A DNA stretch of 64,000 bases from Aalborgiella sp040079635. Its GTDB lineage: Bacteria; Pseudomonadota; Gammaproteobacteria; Burkholderiales; Burkholderiaceae_C. A program made the position numbers and the translations under genes. Shown one piece after another: positions 49,605 through 58,105 of this stretch (its first letter is position 1; each line of letters begins with the position of its first letter). Location of the stretch: positions 6,655-70,654 of the forward strand of contig JBEBJY010000008.1 of the NCBI GenBank assembly GCA_040079635.1. Reading direction: 5' to 3'. Under the pieces are notes generated by a model. It searched no databases. It was given only the letters and a program-made list of their open reading frames with translations, and had not been told where the DNA came from.

Positions 49605-50903
49605 ATGCTACGTACGCTTTTTGTCGATTTCAACTCATATTTTGCCTCGGTCGAGCAGCAAATCAACCCGGCCTTACGCGGCCGACCCGTGGGTGTGGTG
49701 CCTGTGATGGCGGAGTCATCTTGTTGCATTGCAGCCAGTTATGAGGCCAAAGCTTTTGGCATCAAAACTGGCACAGGCGTGGCGGAGGCGCGTCGGTTAT
49801 GCCCGGAAATTGTGCTGATTGTGGGGCAGCACGAGGTCTATGTAGACTTTCACCAGCGGGCGGTGGCAGCGGTGGAACGCATTGCACCGGTGCGCCAGGT
49901 GATGAGCATTGATGAGATGGAGTGCGAGTTGACGGGCAGCTGGCGGGAGCGTGATAAAGCGATCGACATCGCCCACCACATCAAAAAAGAGCTGCAGCGT
50001 ACGCTGGGTGAATGCATGCGCAGCTCAATTGGGATTGCACCCAACACGCTGCTGGGCAAATTGGCCTCTGACATGAAAAAGCCGAACGGTCTGACCGTGC
50101 TGGAGCAGGCGGATATTCCAGCCAAGTTGCTGCACCTCAAGCCCTCGGCCATCACCGGCGTGGGCCCGCGCATGACGCAGCGACTGGAACGGGTCGGCAT
50201 CGTCACCATGGCTGATTTGTACGCCGCCCCGCGCGATGTGTTGCACACCGTGTGGGGCGGTGTGGGTGGCACCGAGATGTACGATAAACTGCGTGGCCAG
50301 TGGTATGAACCAAGGGTAACCGTGCCGCGTACACTGGGGCACTCACACGTGTTACCGCCCGATATGCGCAACGCTGAGGGGGCATGGAATGTGTTGAACC
50401 GTCTGACCCAAAAGGCAGCTATGCGGCTACGTAAGCAAGGGTTTTATGCTATGGGCATGGCAGTACATGTGCAGGGAAGGCGTGTCGCTGGTTACAAGGC
50501 AGGTGGTCAGCAGGAGGCGAGTTTTTGCGAAACGCAGGACACCGCTTTTTTGCTGCGCGTGTTGGCTCGTTTGTGGAGTCGTGGCTTGGCCTTGTTTCCA
50601 CGCCCCGTAGCCGTGGGCATGACCTTGTTTGGCTTGGTACCTGCATCGCAGCACACGCCCACCCTCTTTGAAACAAAGTTTGAGCACCAGCTTGGTGCTT
50701 CGGATGCACCAAGTTTGAGTTCTTTGGCCAGTGCACCGCGAGCGCCCCTGGGTGACCGAGCGCGCTTGTCCGCAACCATCGACAACATCAACCGCCAATA
50801 CGGCAAAAACGCGCTGTATTTTGCCAGCGCGCATGGGGCGCTCAATCATGCGCCCATGCGGATTGCTTTCAATCGAATTCCTGATATTGAGACCGAGCGC
50901 TAA
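49605..50903 (+). CDS. Y-family (DinB/UmuC-type) DNA polymerase
   Basis: A 432-residue translesion polymerase. LFVDFNSYFASVEQ has the first catalytic Asp, CIAASYEAKAFGIKTG the fingers motif, VMSIDEMECELTG the palm Asp-Glu pair, and SSIGIAPNTLLGKLASDMKKPNGL the nucleotide-binding loop. GITGVGPRMTQRLERVGIV is a helix-hairpin-helix. I chose ATG 49605; upstream residues have no ribosome site. The LexA-type box in front places it in the SOS response. No ImuA or RecA-like partner is adjacent, so it may be a stand-alone Pol IV- or UmuC-like enzyme. Confidence 0.9.
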   Translation: MLRTLFVDFNSYFASVEQQINPALRGRPVGVVPVMAESSCCIAASYEAKAFGIKTGTGVAEARRLCPEIVLIVGQHEVYVDFHQRAVAAVERIAPVRQVMSIDEMECELTGSWRERDKAIDIAHHIKKELQRTLGECMRSSIGIAPNTLLGKLASDMKKPNGLTVLEQADIPAKLLHLKPSAITGVGPRMTQRLERVGIVTMADLYAAPRDVLHTVWGGVGGTEMYDKLRGQWYEPRVTVPRTLGHSHVLPPDMRNAEGAWNVLNRLTQKAAMRLRKQGFYAMGMAVHVQGRRVAGYKAGGQQEASFCETQDTAFLLRVLARLWSRGLALFPRPVAVGMTLFGLVPASQHTPTLFETKFEHQLGASDAPSLSSLASAPRAPLGDRARLSATIDNINRQYGKNALYFASAHGALNHAPMRIAFNRIPDIETER

Positions 50904-50950
50904 TTTCTAAAGCCTGCTAATCAAGGGAAAACACCGAGGCAGAAGGTGAA

Positions 50951-50965
50951 AAACTGTATACAAGA
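50951..50965. promoter_or_regulatory. TGTATACA operator candidate upstream of the amino-acid-type ABC importer
   Basis: AAACTGTATACAAG matches the AAACTGTATACACTT sites in front of the purine genes (58804, 60888, 60985); it lies 178 bp before the binding-protein start. A looser TGCATACA is at 51062-51069, 70 bp before the start. Confidence 0.55.
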
Positions 50966-51139
50966 TAAATGGAAATCACATGATAATGAAAAACTTTTAA
51001 GCCTGTTTGGCCTACTTTTTAGGCTATTTGAGCAGAACAGGTCAAAAGTTGGCATTTATATTGCATACAAAAATACCCAAGTCGCCTAATTTTTATCTTT
51101 TGCTTTTCATCTTCTCTTACATCTATCAGGAGCTTTGCC

Positions 51140-51949
51140 ATGACATCTTTTAAAAGAACTTTCTTGAAACACACCTTGGCCATGACCGCTGTGAGCGTGT
51201 CTGCCCTGCTCGGTATGAGCGCAGCCAGCGCGCAAAGTGCTTTGGATGATGTGATGAAGGCCAAAGAAATCAAAATTGGTGTCCCGACTGACTTTCCACC
51301 TTATGGTTTCGTTGGTACAGACCTCAAACCACAAGGTCTGGATATTGATATGGGTTTGTACATTGGCCAAAAGTTGGGCGTGAAGGTAGAGCTGGTTCCC
51401 GTGAGCAGCGCCAACCGCATCGCCTATCTACAGACTAAAAAAGCCGATCTGGTCATTTCCACCCTCGGTAAAAATCCAGAACGCGAGCGCGTGATCGACT
51501 TCACCGCTGCTTACTCACCGTTTTTTCAAGCTGTGTTTGCAGCCAAATCCGTCAGCATCAAGAGTTTTACCGATTTGGCGGGCAAGAGTATTGGCGTGAC
51601 ACGCGGTGCGATTGAAGACCAAGAGCTGACCAAGCTGGCCCCTAGCAGCGCGGATGTGAAGCGTTATGAAGACAACAACGCCACGGTGTCCTCCTTCGTC
51701 GCGGGTCAAGTGCAAGCCATTGCCACTGGCGCATCGGTCGCTGGCAACATGATGGCCAAAAACCCACAGCTGGCGACAGAGTACAAACTGCTGTTGAAAG
51801 ATTCACCCAACTTCATTGGCGTGGGCAAGGGTGAAGACAAACTACGCCTGAAGGTCAATGAGATCATTGCTGAAGCGAAAAAATCAGGTGACCTCGACAA
51901 AATGGCCAACAAATGGCTGGGTCGTCCAGCGGGTGATTTGCCGCAATAA
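51140..51949 (+). CDS. Polar amino-acid-type ABC transporter substrate-binding protein
   Basis: A 269-residue family-3 periplasmic binding protein with signal peptide (LGMSAASAQ, cleavage about residue 34). IKIGVPTDFPPYGFVG starts the mature domain, PERERVIDFTAAY holds the family's carboxylate-contact Arg region and VTRGAIEDQEL the second-lobe loop. Start after CAGGAGCTTTGCC. The importer genes follow in order, and a TGTATACA-type site lies upstream, tying it to the purine regulon. The ligand could be a ureide, an amino-acid-like breakdown product, rather than a standard amino acid. Confidence 0.92.
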   Translation: MTSFKRTFLKHTLAMTAVSVSALLGMSAASAQSALDDVMKAKEIKIGVPTDFPPYGFVGTDLKPQGLDIDMGLYIGQKLGVKVELVPVSSANRIAYLQTKKADLVISTLGKNPERERVIDFTAAYSPFFQAVFAAKSVSIKSFTDLAGKSIGVTRGAIEDQELTKLAPSSADVKRYEDNNATVSSFVAGQVQAIATGASVAGNMMAKNPQLATEYKLLLKDSPNFIGVGKGEDKLRLKVNEIIAEAKKSGDLDKMANKWLGRPAGDLPQ

Positions 51950-51995
51950 GTTGACTTGTCTTAGAACAGATTTTCTAGCTTTCTAGCTGATTGAC

Positions 51996-52658
51996 ATGCG
52001 GATCGATCTAGACTTTTTGGCCATTTTGAGCCAGTGGCCGCTGTTACTGAAAGGCGTGGCTTGGACGCTGGCCTTGACCACCATCTCCGCCACCATTGGC
52101 GTGGTGGTGGGCGTGGCGTGTGCTTGGTCCCGCGCCAGTGGCCCGACTTGGTTGAAGTGGGTGGTGGGCACCTATGTGGAGCTGATCCGCAACACGCCGT
52201 TCATCGTGCAATTGTTCTTCATCTACTTTGGTTTGCCGGCGGCGGGGGTGAAGCTGTCGGCAGAAACAGCATCGGTGATCGCCATGATGGTGAATCTGGG
52301 CGCGTATGCCACCGAGATCATCCGTGCAGGTATCGAGGCCACTCCTAAAGGACAGATCGAGGCGGCGATGAGTTTGGCTTTGAACCGCATGCAAACCTTC
52401 ACCCGTGTGGTGTTGCCACCTGCGCTTAAAAAGGTCTGGCCTGCGCTAGTGAGCCAGATCATCATTGTGATGCTGGGCTCGGCGGTATGCGGGCAAATCT
52501 CTACTGAAGAACTCAGCTACGCCGCGAACTTGATCCAAAGCCGCAACTTCCGCGCGTTTGAGGCTTTCATCATCGCCACGCTGATTTATCTGGCATTGTC
52601 CATGGCTGTGCGCAAATTGCTCAACTGGCTGGGCCCGCGTTTCTTGTGGGGGCGCTAG
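51996..52658 (+). CDS. Amino-acid-type ABC transporter permease 1
   Basis: A 220-residue HisQ/HisM-type permease with about five transmembrane segments. The conserved TYVELIRNTPFIVQLFFIYFGLP segment is present, and the coupling loop is ATPKGQIEAAMSLALNRMQTF. It lies 46 nt downstream of the binding-protein gene and 13 nt upstream of permease 2. Both permease starts are preceded by ATTGAC, with no strong ribosome site, which suggests translational coupling or modest expression. Together the two permeases form the channel. Confidence 0.9.
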   Translation: MRIDLDFLAILSQWPLLLKGVAWTLALTTISATIGVVVGVACAWSRASGPTWLKWVVGTYVELIRNTPFIVQLFFIYFGLPAAGVKLSAETASVIAMMVNLGAYATEIIRAGIEATPKGQIEAAMSLALNRMQTFTRVVLPPALKKVWPALVSQIIIVMLGSAVCGQISTEELSYAANLIQSRNFRAFEAFIIATLIYLALSMAVRKLLNWLGPRFLWGR

Positions 52659-52671
52659 AGAGCGAATTGAC

Positions 52672-53319
52672 ATGGTAGATTTTTCAATCTGGGATATTTT
52701 TCGCAACCTGCTACTGGCAGGTCGCTGGACTGTGGCTTTGTCGCTCATTGCTTTCATCGGCGGTGGTCTTGTCGGTTTGGCTTTGTTGGTGCTGCGCCTG
52801 ACCAAGCTGCCGATAGCCGATAAGCTGGTGGGCGGTTACGTGCAGTTGTTCCAGGGTACACCTTTGTTGATGCAATTATTTTTGTCGTATTTTGGCATTG
52901 CCCTGTTTGGCATCAACACCTCCGCTTGGGTGGCGGCTGCGGTGGCGTTGACCTTGTACACCAGCGCTTTTTTGACTGAAATTTGGCGCGGCTGTGTCAA
53001 TTCGATTCCCAAAGGGCAGTGGGAAGCCGCCGAGAGTTTGGCGCTTAATTTTGGTGAGCAGCTGCGCTATGTGGTGCTGCCGCAAGCCGTCAAAATTGCC
53101 GTGCCTCCCACGGTCGGATTTTTGGTGCAGGTCATCAAAGGCACGGCGTTGGCGTCGGTGATCGGCTTTGTGGAGTTGACCAAGGCCGGCACGATGATCA
53201 CCAATGCCACCTTCAAACCCTTTTTGGTCTATAGCTGTTTGGCGCTGATGTATTTTGCGCTGTGTTTTCCTGTGTCGCTGCTGGCGCGCAGGCTTGAGAG
53301 GAAGTTAAATCGTGGCTAA
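52672..53319 (+). CDS. Amino-acid-type ABC transporter permease 2
   Basis: A 215-residue permease of the same family: GGYVQLFQGTPLLMQLFLSYFG and coupling loop IPKGQWEAAESLALNFGEQL. Its last 8 nt overlap the ATPase gene, so the ATPase is translationally coupled. Five transmembrane helices predicted. It differs clearly from permease 1, so the channel is a heterodimer. Confidence 0.9.
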   Translation: MVDFSIWDIFRNLLLAGRWTVALSLIAFIGGGLVGLALLVLRLTKLPIADKLVGGYVQLFQGTPLLMQLFLSYFGIALFGINTSAWVAAAVALTLYTSAFLTEIWRGCVNSIPKGQWEAAESLALNFGEQLRYVVLPQAVKIAVPPTVGFLVQVIKGTALASVIGFVELTKAGTMITNATFKPFLVYSCLALMYFALCFPVSLLARRLERKLNRG

Positions 53320-54085
53320 CACTATCACTGACAATATCACCGACGGCTCAAAAAATCTGATCGAAATCAGCCAATTGCGTAAAAGCTTTGGCATCAACGA
53401 GGTACTCAAAGGCATTGACTTGCAAGTGCAAGCTGGTGAGGTGATCGCCATCATCGGCAAAAGCGGCTCGGGTAAAAGTACGCTGTTGCGCTGTATCAAT
53501 GGTTTGGAGGTGTTTCAAAGCGGTCACCTGACGGTAGACGGCAAACCTTTGTTGCATGAAAATGCACTAGCCATGCGCGAATTGCGCCAGCGTGTAGGCA
53601 TGATTTTTCAAAGCTTTAACCTGTTCCCGCATCTCACTGTGGGCAAAAACGTGATGCTGGCACCCAAGTTGGTAAAGTTAACTGATTCTGTAGCCGGCGA
53701 GGCGCAAGCGCGCAAGTTACTGGAACGTGTGGGTTTGGCGGAAAAATACGACGCCTATCCCGATCAGCTCTCAGGCGGGCAACAACAGCGTGTCGCCATT
53801 GCACGCGCCTTGGCCATGGAGCCAGCGGTATTGCTGTGTGACGAGATCACATCTGCACTCGACCCCGAGCTCGTGGGAGAAGTGCTGCGCGTGGTGGAAA
53901 GTCTTGCTGACGAAGGCATGACCTTGCTGATGGTGACCCACGAGATGAGTTTTGCCCGCAAAGTGAGCGACCGTGTCATCTTCATGCACCAAGGCTGCGT
54001 GCACGAGATGGGACCTCCGCAAGAGCTGTTTTCGAACCCTAAAACGCCCGAATTGCAGCAGTTCTTGGCGACTTTGAACGATTAA
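53312..54085 (+). CDS. Amino-acid-type ABC transporter ATP-binding protein
   Basis: A 257-residue ATPase of the GlnQ/HisP group: Walker A IGKSGSGKSTLLRC (~50), Q-loop MIFQSFNLFPHLT, signature QLSGGQQQRVAIARALAME, Walker B VLLCDEITSALDPEL and H-loop TLLMVTHEMSF. The start is GTG inside the end of permease 2. The stop codon falls in a perfect palindrome shared with the convergent M20 gene. It closes the four-gene importer. Confidence 0.93.
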   Translation: MANTITDNITDGSKNLIEISQLRKSFGINEVLKGIDLQVQAGEVIAIIGKSGSGKSTLLRCINGLEVFQSGHLTVDGKPLLHENALAMRELRQRVGMIFQSFNLFPHLTVGKNVMLAPKLVKLTDSVAGEAQARKLLERVGLAEKYDAYPDQLSGGQQQRVAIARALAMEPAVLLCDEITSALDPELVGEVLRVVESLADEGMTLLMVTHEMSFARKVSDRVIFMHQGCVHEMGPPQELFSNPKTPELQQFLATLND

Positions 54086-54101
54086 ACCGCTGGCGGTTTA
54101 A
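54082..54101. terminator. Convergent palindrome that contains both stop codons
   Basis: TTAAACCGC-TG-GCGGTTTAA is perfectly self-complementary; the ATPase stop (54083-54085) and the M20 stop (54098-54100, reverse) are both inside it. It can act as a weak bidirectional terminator; there is no long T-tract. Confidence 0.55.
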
Positions 54102-55321
54102 CCTAACAAGTCGCTCAGGCTGCGTGCAATCACTTTGGTTGCACGGCGCAAGTCTTCAAGGTTCAAATGTTCGTCTGCACGCTTGGCGTTTGATTCCAAC
54201 ACCGTGCGTGGGCCTGCACCATAGATCACGCCAGGTATGCCGGCTTCGCAAAACAAGCGTACATCGGTGTACAGCGGTGTGCCTAAAGCAGGAATGGGTT
54301 CACCGAAAACGGTTTGACCGTGTTTTTGAATGGCGTCTACCAAGGGTTTGTTCCCAGCCAAAGGCTGCAGAGCGTTAGCCAAAAGCATGCGTTTGACCTC
54401 GACAGTGATACCCGCTGTTTGAGCGGCTGTGTCAGCGATGATTTTTCGTAGCGTAGCTTCTACTTCAGCTGGGTTTTCTTCAGGAATCATACGGCGGTCT
54501 AGTTTGAAGCTCACGCGTCCGGGGACGACATTGGTGTTGGTGCCGCCTTCAATCATCCCCACATTAAGGTAAGGGTGGGTGATGCCTTCAACTTTGGAGC
54601 TGATCTGTTTGTACAGCGTGTTTTGTGCGTACAAAGCGCTTAAGATGCGCACAGCTGCTTGCATGGCATCAACTCCTGAATCGGGAATGGCTGCATGCGC
54701 CATTTTTCCGTGAACAGTCACCTCCATCTGCAGGCAGCCGTTATGCGCGGTGATGACCTGGTAGCTAAAGCCAGCTGCAATCATCAAATCAGGGTGGATA
54801 ATTTTGTGTTTGAGCAACCAGGCCGGGCCGACTTCTCCGCCAAATTCTTCGTCGTAGGTGAACAACAATTCAACGCTGCCTGTTGTTGGCTTGGCGACAG
54901 CTTCTAGTGCTCGAACAGCAAATGCGTAAGTGGAAAAATCACACTTACTGACTGCTGCTGCACGGCCATAAATCTTGCCGTTTTCAATTTCTCCACCATA
55001 AGGGTCATGCGTCCAGCCTTCGCCGGGGGGCACCACATCACCGTGGGCATTGAGTAGCACCGTTTTACCAACGCCATACTTGCGACGCACGATCAAATTG
55101 GTGATGGACTGCAAACCGGCGGCTTGAACTTCTGCTGCTGGCACAGCATGTTTCTCAGCTTCAAAGCCAAATCCTTGCAGCAGTTCAGCCGCGCGCTCGG
55201 CATGTGGCGCGTTGTTACCGGGCGGGGTGTCTGTGGGTACTTGTATTAGTGCCTGTAAAAATCTGACTTGCTCGTCAAAGTGAGCGTCAATCCAAGCGTC
55301 TAGATGGTCGTAAGTAGTCAT
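54098..55321 (-). CDS. M20-family metallo-amidohydrolase (ArgE/DapE-like) in the purine cluster
   Basis: A 407-residue cytosolic zinc hydrolase. LLNAHGDVVPPGEGW (about residue 90) supplies the first metal His-Asp, FTYDEEFGGEVGP (~155) the base Glu, and MIEGGTNTNVVPGRVSFKLD the lid. It has the dimerisation domain of the ArgE/DapE group. It follows the UraD-AllC fusion gene in the reverse-strand operon by 22 nt, so it probably hydrolyses a later C-N bond of purine breakdown, for example ureidoglycolate or a carbamoyl amino acid; this is inference. Confidence 0.82.
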   Translation of the reverse strand: MTTYDHLDAWIDAHFDEQVRFLQALIQVPTDTPPGNNAPHAERAAELLQGFGFEAEKHAVPAAEVQAAGLQSITNLIVRRKYGVGKTVLLNAHGDVVPPGEGWTHDPYGGEIENGKIYGRAAAVSKCDFSTYAFAVRALEAVAKPTTGSVELLFTYDEEFGGEVGPAWLLKHKIIHPDLMIAAGFSYQVITAHNGCLQMEVTVHGKMAHAAIPDSGVDAMQAAVRILSALYAQNTLYKQISSKVEGITHPYLNVGMIEGGTNTNVVPGRVSFKLDRRMIPEENPAEVEATLRKIIADTAAQTAGITVEVKRMLLANALQPLAGNKPLVDAIQKHGQTVFGEPIPALGTPLYTDVRLFCEAGIPGVIYGAGPRTVLESNAKRADEHLNLEDLRRATKVIARSLSDLLG

Positions 55322-55343
55322 AAGAAGAAAAGGCTGGTAAATA

Positions 55344-57119
55344 TCAAAATTCGGTGGATAACTGGTTGAGTAATTGGGTGAACGCGTCTACTGCGAGTTG
55401 CATATCGTCGTTGGTGCTTGATTCAAGCGGGTTGTGGCTGATGCCTGAATTTTCTCCGCGTACAAAGAGCATAGCTTGAGGCATCATTTCGTGGAGTTTC
55501 ATAGCATCATGACCTGCTCCGCTAGGCATGCGATGCAGAGGTATTCCCAAGCTGTCTACAGCTCGTTCCCAGCGCTGTTGCCAAGCGGGCGCACTTGGGG
55601 CCGCCGCAGCACGCATGGTTTCTTCAAGTGTGAATCCGACTTGACGGCGCTCGCAAATGGCTTTGAAGTGGGCTAGGACGTCGTTGACCATGGCATCGCG
55701 CTGTGCATTGGTCGGTGCACGCATGTCTAATGTGAATTGGCATCGCCCAGGCACAACATTGGTCGAACCGTTCGGCACCAGAAGCTGCCCGACCGTGGCC
55801 ACCGAGTCACCGTCTTGCGCCGCACGCTGTTCTGCAAACAAGATCAGCTCGGCGACAGCGGCGGCTGCGTCCGCGCGCCTGTTCATGGGCGTGGTGCCCG
55901 CATGGCAGGCCGTGCCAATCGCCTCGCAGGCGTAGCGCACGCTGCCGTTGATGGAAGTGACGATGCCTAACGGAATATTGAGCTCATTGAGCACAGGTCC
56001 TTGCTCAATATGCACTTCAACAAAACCCAGGTAATCTTCAGCCTGCCGTTTGATTTTGGGTATGTCATCCACACATAAACCGGCATGCTGCATGGCTTGT
56101 CGCATGGTGATGCCGTCGGCATCCTGCTGGTCTAACCAAGTTGGGTCAAATTGACCGATCAACGCGCCAGAGCCTAGAAAAGTTGCTTTGTAGCGCTGAC
56201 CTTCTTCTTCAGCAAAACCAACCACCTCAATATGAAAGGGCAATCGATTGTTTTGTCGTTTCAACTCACGTACGCAGGCCATGGGTACAAAAATACCCAA
56301 ACGACCATCGTACTTGCCGCCATTGCGCACGGTGTCGTAGTGGCTGCCGGTGAGCAATGTTTTCGCAGTAGTATTTGTTGCGTGATAGCGCCCCACCACA
56401 TTACCTACCGCGTCGATGCTGACCTCGTCAAACCCACAATCGTGCATCCAATGCGAAATACGCTGCGCACAAGCGCGGTGAGCATCAGTTAGGTAGGTTA
56501 CGGTCAATTGCCCCAACTCTGCATAGCCAGTATCCGTATGGGCACTCAGTTTTTCTTGCCAGTCCCATACGTCGTTACCCAAGGTGGGAACAATGCCAAA
56601 CTTGTCATTCAAACGAATTTCGGCGATACGGTGAATCTGTCGCAAGCACTCTTGAAGCTCAAATTGTGGGTGGTTGTGCAGGCGGCGCTCAAACGTTTGC
56701 AAGATGGCGGATTTGGATAAGCCTACTCCACGCGCGCCACGCACGGCCAAAATAAACGGAAAGCCGAACTTGGCTTGATAGGCGGCATTGAGCTCTGCAA
56801 TCTTGGCCAGTTCGTTTGGCGTGCATTGGGTTAAACCAGCTTTAGATTGCTCGTTGGTCGATTCTGCCGTGAGCGTTTGGCTTTGCATGGCTTTACCCGC
56901 TAGCTCGGGATGCGCGCGTATTAAGCCTTTTTGAGCGTCCAGACCTGCTGCTTCCAGTACCTGTACCAAGCTGTATTTCAGATGCGTCAGGGAGCGAAAA
57001 GGGCGTTGTGACAAAGCTTGCGCGCCTATCCAAGGCGAGTGTTCATACACGCCATCCAACATCTGCGCGGCTTCGGCAGATGATGCTTTGTTGAGTGCTT
57101 GCAGAGTTAAAGTCGTCAT
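55344..57119 (-). CDS. UraD-type OHCU decarboxylase fused to allantoate amidohydrolase
   Basis: A 591-residue two-domain protein. Residues ~1-170 form a UraD decarboxylase domain (IRAHPELAGKAM with the catalytic His, and FPFILAVRG), converting OHCU to S-allantoin. Residues ~185-590 form an M20-type allantoate amidohydrolase (AllC/HyuC group): GSHYDTVRNGGKYDGRLGI binds metal, FAEEEGQRYK the base Glu, EVHIEQGPVLN and TNVVPGRCQFTLDMR the rest, ending with GAGHDAMKLHEMMP. The product is ureidoglycolate plus ammonia and CO2. I chose ATG 57119; a GTG at 57143 overlaps puuE. The fused gene joins two non-adjacent steps, before and after allantoinase. Confidence 0.92.
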   Translation of the reverse strand: MTTLTLQALNKASSAEAAQMLDGVYEHSPWIGAQALSQRPFRSLTHLKYSLVQVLEAAGLDAQKGLIRAHPELAGKAMQSQTLTAESTNEQSKAGLTQCTPNELAKIAELNAAYQAKFGFPFILAVRGARGVGLSKSAILQTFERRLHNHPQFELQECLRQIHRIAEIRLNDKFGIVPTLGNDVWDWQEKLSAHTDTGYAELGQLTVTYLTDAHRACAQRISHWMHDCGFDEVSIDAVGNVVGRYHATNTTAKTLLTGSHYDTVRNGGKYDGRLGIFVPMACVRELKRQNNRLPFHIEVVGFAEEEGQRYKATFLGSGALIGQFDPTWLDQQDADGITMRQAMQHAGLCVDDIPKIKRQAEDYLGFVEVHIEQGPVLNELNIPLGIVTSINGSVRYACEAIGTACHAGTTPMNRRADAAAAVAELILFAEQRAAQDGDSVATVGQLLVPNGSTNVVPGRCQFTLDMRAPTNAQRDAMVNDVLAHFKAICERRQVGFTLEETMRAAAAPSAPAWQQRWERAVDSLGIPLHRMPSGAGHDAMKLHEMMPQAMLFVRGENSGISHNPLESSTNDDMQLAVDAFTQLLNQLSTEF

Positions 57120-57139
57120 GGCTATTGTTCTGGTTAGGG

Positions 57140-58093
57140 TCACGCTTTAGGCTTGAACGGATGAATTTGTTTCCAATGCCGCGCAATATCCAGACGTCGA
57201 CAAATCCACACATGGTTGTGCGCTTGCACATAGTCCAAAAACTTCTGTAGAGACTTCATGCGCCCAGGTCGCCCCAGCAGGCGGCAATGCATGCCGATGC
57301 TCATCATCTTGGGTGCATTCAAACCTTGGGGGTCGCCTTCGGCATACAGCACATCAAAACTGTCTTTGAGGTAGGTGAAAAAGTCATCACCCTGTGCAAA
57401 ACCCTGTGCCGAGGCAAAACGCATGTCGTTGGTGTCTAGCGTGTAGGGAACGATAAGTTGGGGCACAACTTCGCCATCGGTTTTTTGCACCTGCATCCAA
57501 AAAGGCAGGTCGTCACCGTAATAGTCACTGTCATATTCAAAACCACCGTAATCGGCCACCAAGCGTCGCGTATTTGGGCTGTCGCGACCGGTGTACCAGC
57601 CCAGCGGACGCTCGCCAGTCAGCTGGCTGATGATGTCCATGCCCACGCGCATATGTTCGCGCTCAATAGCTTCATCGACGTTTTGGTAGCTGATCCAGCG
57701 CCAGCCGTGGCAGGCGATCTCATGCCCCAGTTCTTTGAAAGCGGCGGTTAATTCGGGGTGACGTTGTAACGCCATGCTGACGCCAAACACGGTCAGTGGT
57801 AGTTGGCGATTTTCAAACTCACGCAAAATCCGCCACACGCCTGCACGTGAGCCGTATTCATAAATGCTCTCCATGCTTTGATGGCGCGCAGGGAAGGCGC
57901 TGGCATTGAACATCTCTGACAAGAATTGTTCAGAAGCAGCATCCCCATGCAAAACAGAGTTCTCGCCGCCTTCTTCGTAGTTCAAAACAAATTGCAGGGC
58001 GATGCGTGAAGCGTTCGGCCAAGCAGCGTGTGGCACGTCGCGCCCATAACCAATCAGATCGCGGGGGTAGGGCTGTGTGCTGTCATAGATCAT
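57140..58093 (-). CDS. puuE: Allantoinase PuuE (polysaccharide-deacetylase fold)
   Basis: A 317-residue cofactor-poor allantoinase of the NodB/polysaccharide deacetylase fold, opening allantoin to allantoate. The N-terminal PRDLIGYGRDVPHAAWPN and NYEEGGENSVLHGDA are PuuE signatures, GHEIACHGWRWISYQ holds the catalytic His, and WYTGRDSPNTRRL and SIGMHCRLLGRPGRM the later conserved segments. It starts 12 nt after the regulator gene on the same strand, followed at once by the UraD-AllC gene: pathway order matches gene order here. Confidence 0.94.
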   Translation of the reverse strand: MIYDSTQPYPRDLIGYGRDVPHAAWPNASRIALQFVLNYEEGGENSVLHGDAASEQFLSEMFNASAFPARHQSMESIYEYGSRAGVWRILREFENRQLPLTVFGVSMALQRHPELTAAFKELGHEIACHGWRWISYQNVDEAIEREHMRVGMDIISQLTGERPLGWYTGRDSPNTRRLVADYGGFEYDSDYYGDDLPFWMQVQKTDGEVVPQLIVPYTLDTNDMRFASAQGFAQGDDFFTYLKDSFDVLYAEGDPQGLNAPKMMSIGMHCRLLGRPGRMKSLQKFLDYVQAHNHVWICRRLDIARHWKQIHPFKPKA

Positions 58094-58105
58094 GTGATGA
58101 GCACC

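Noticed and set aside
53690..53702. TGTAGCCGGCG in the ABC ATPase gene as a further repeat copy
   Set aside because: Only 11 nt match the repeat; nothing of the TATTTATTGCC block or the inverted repeat follows.
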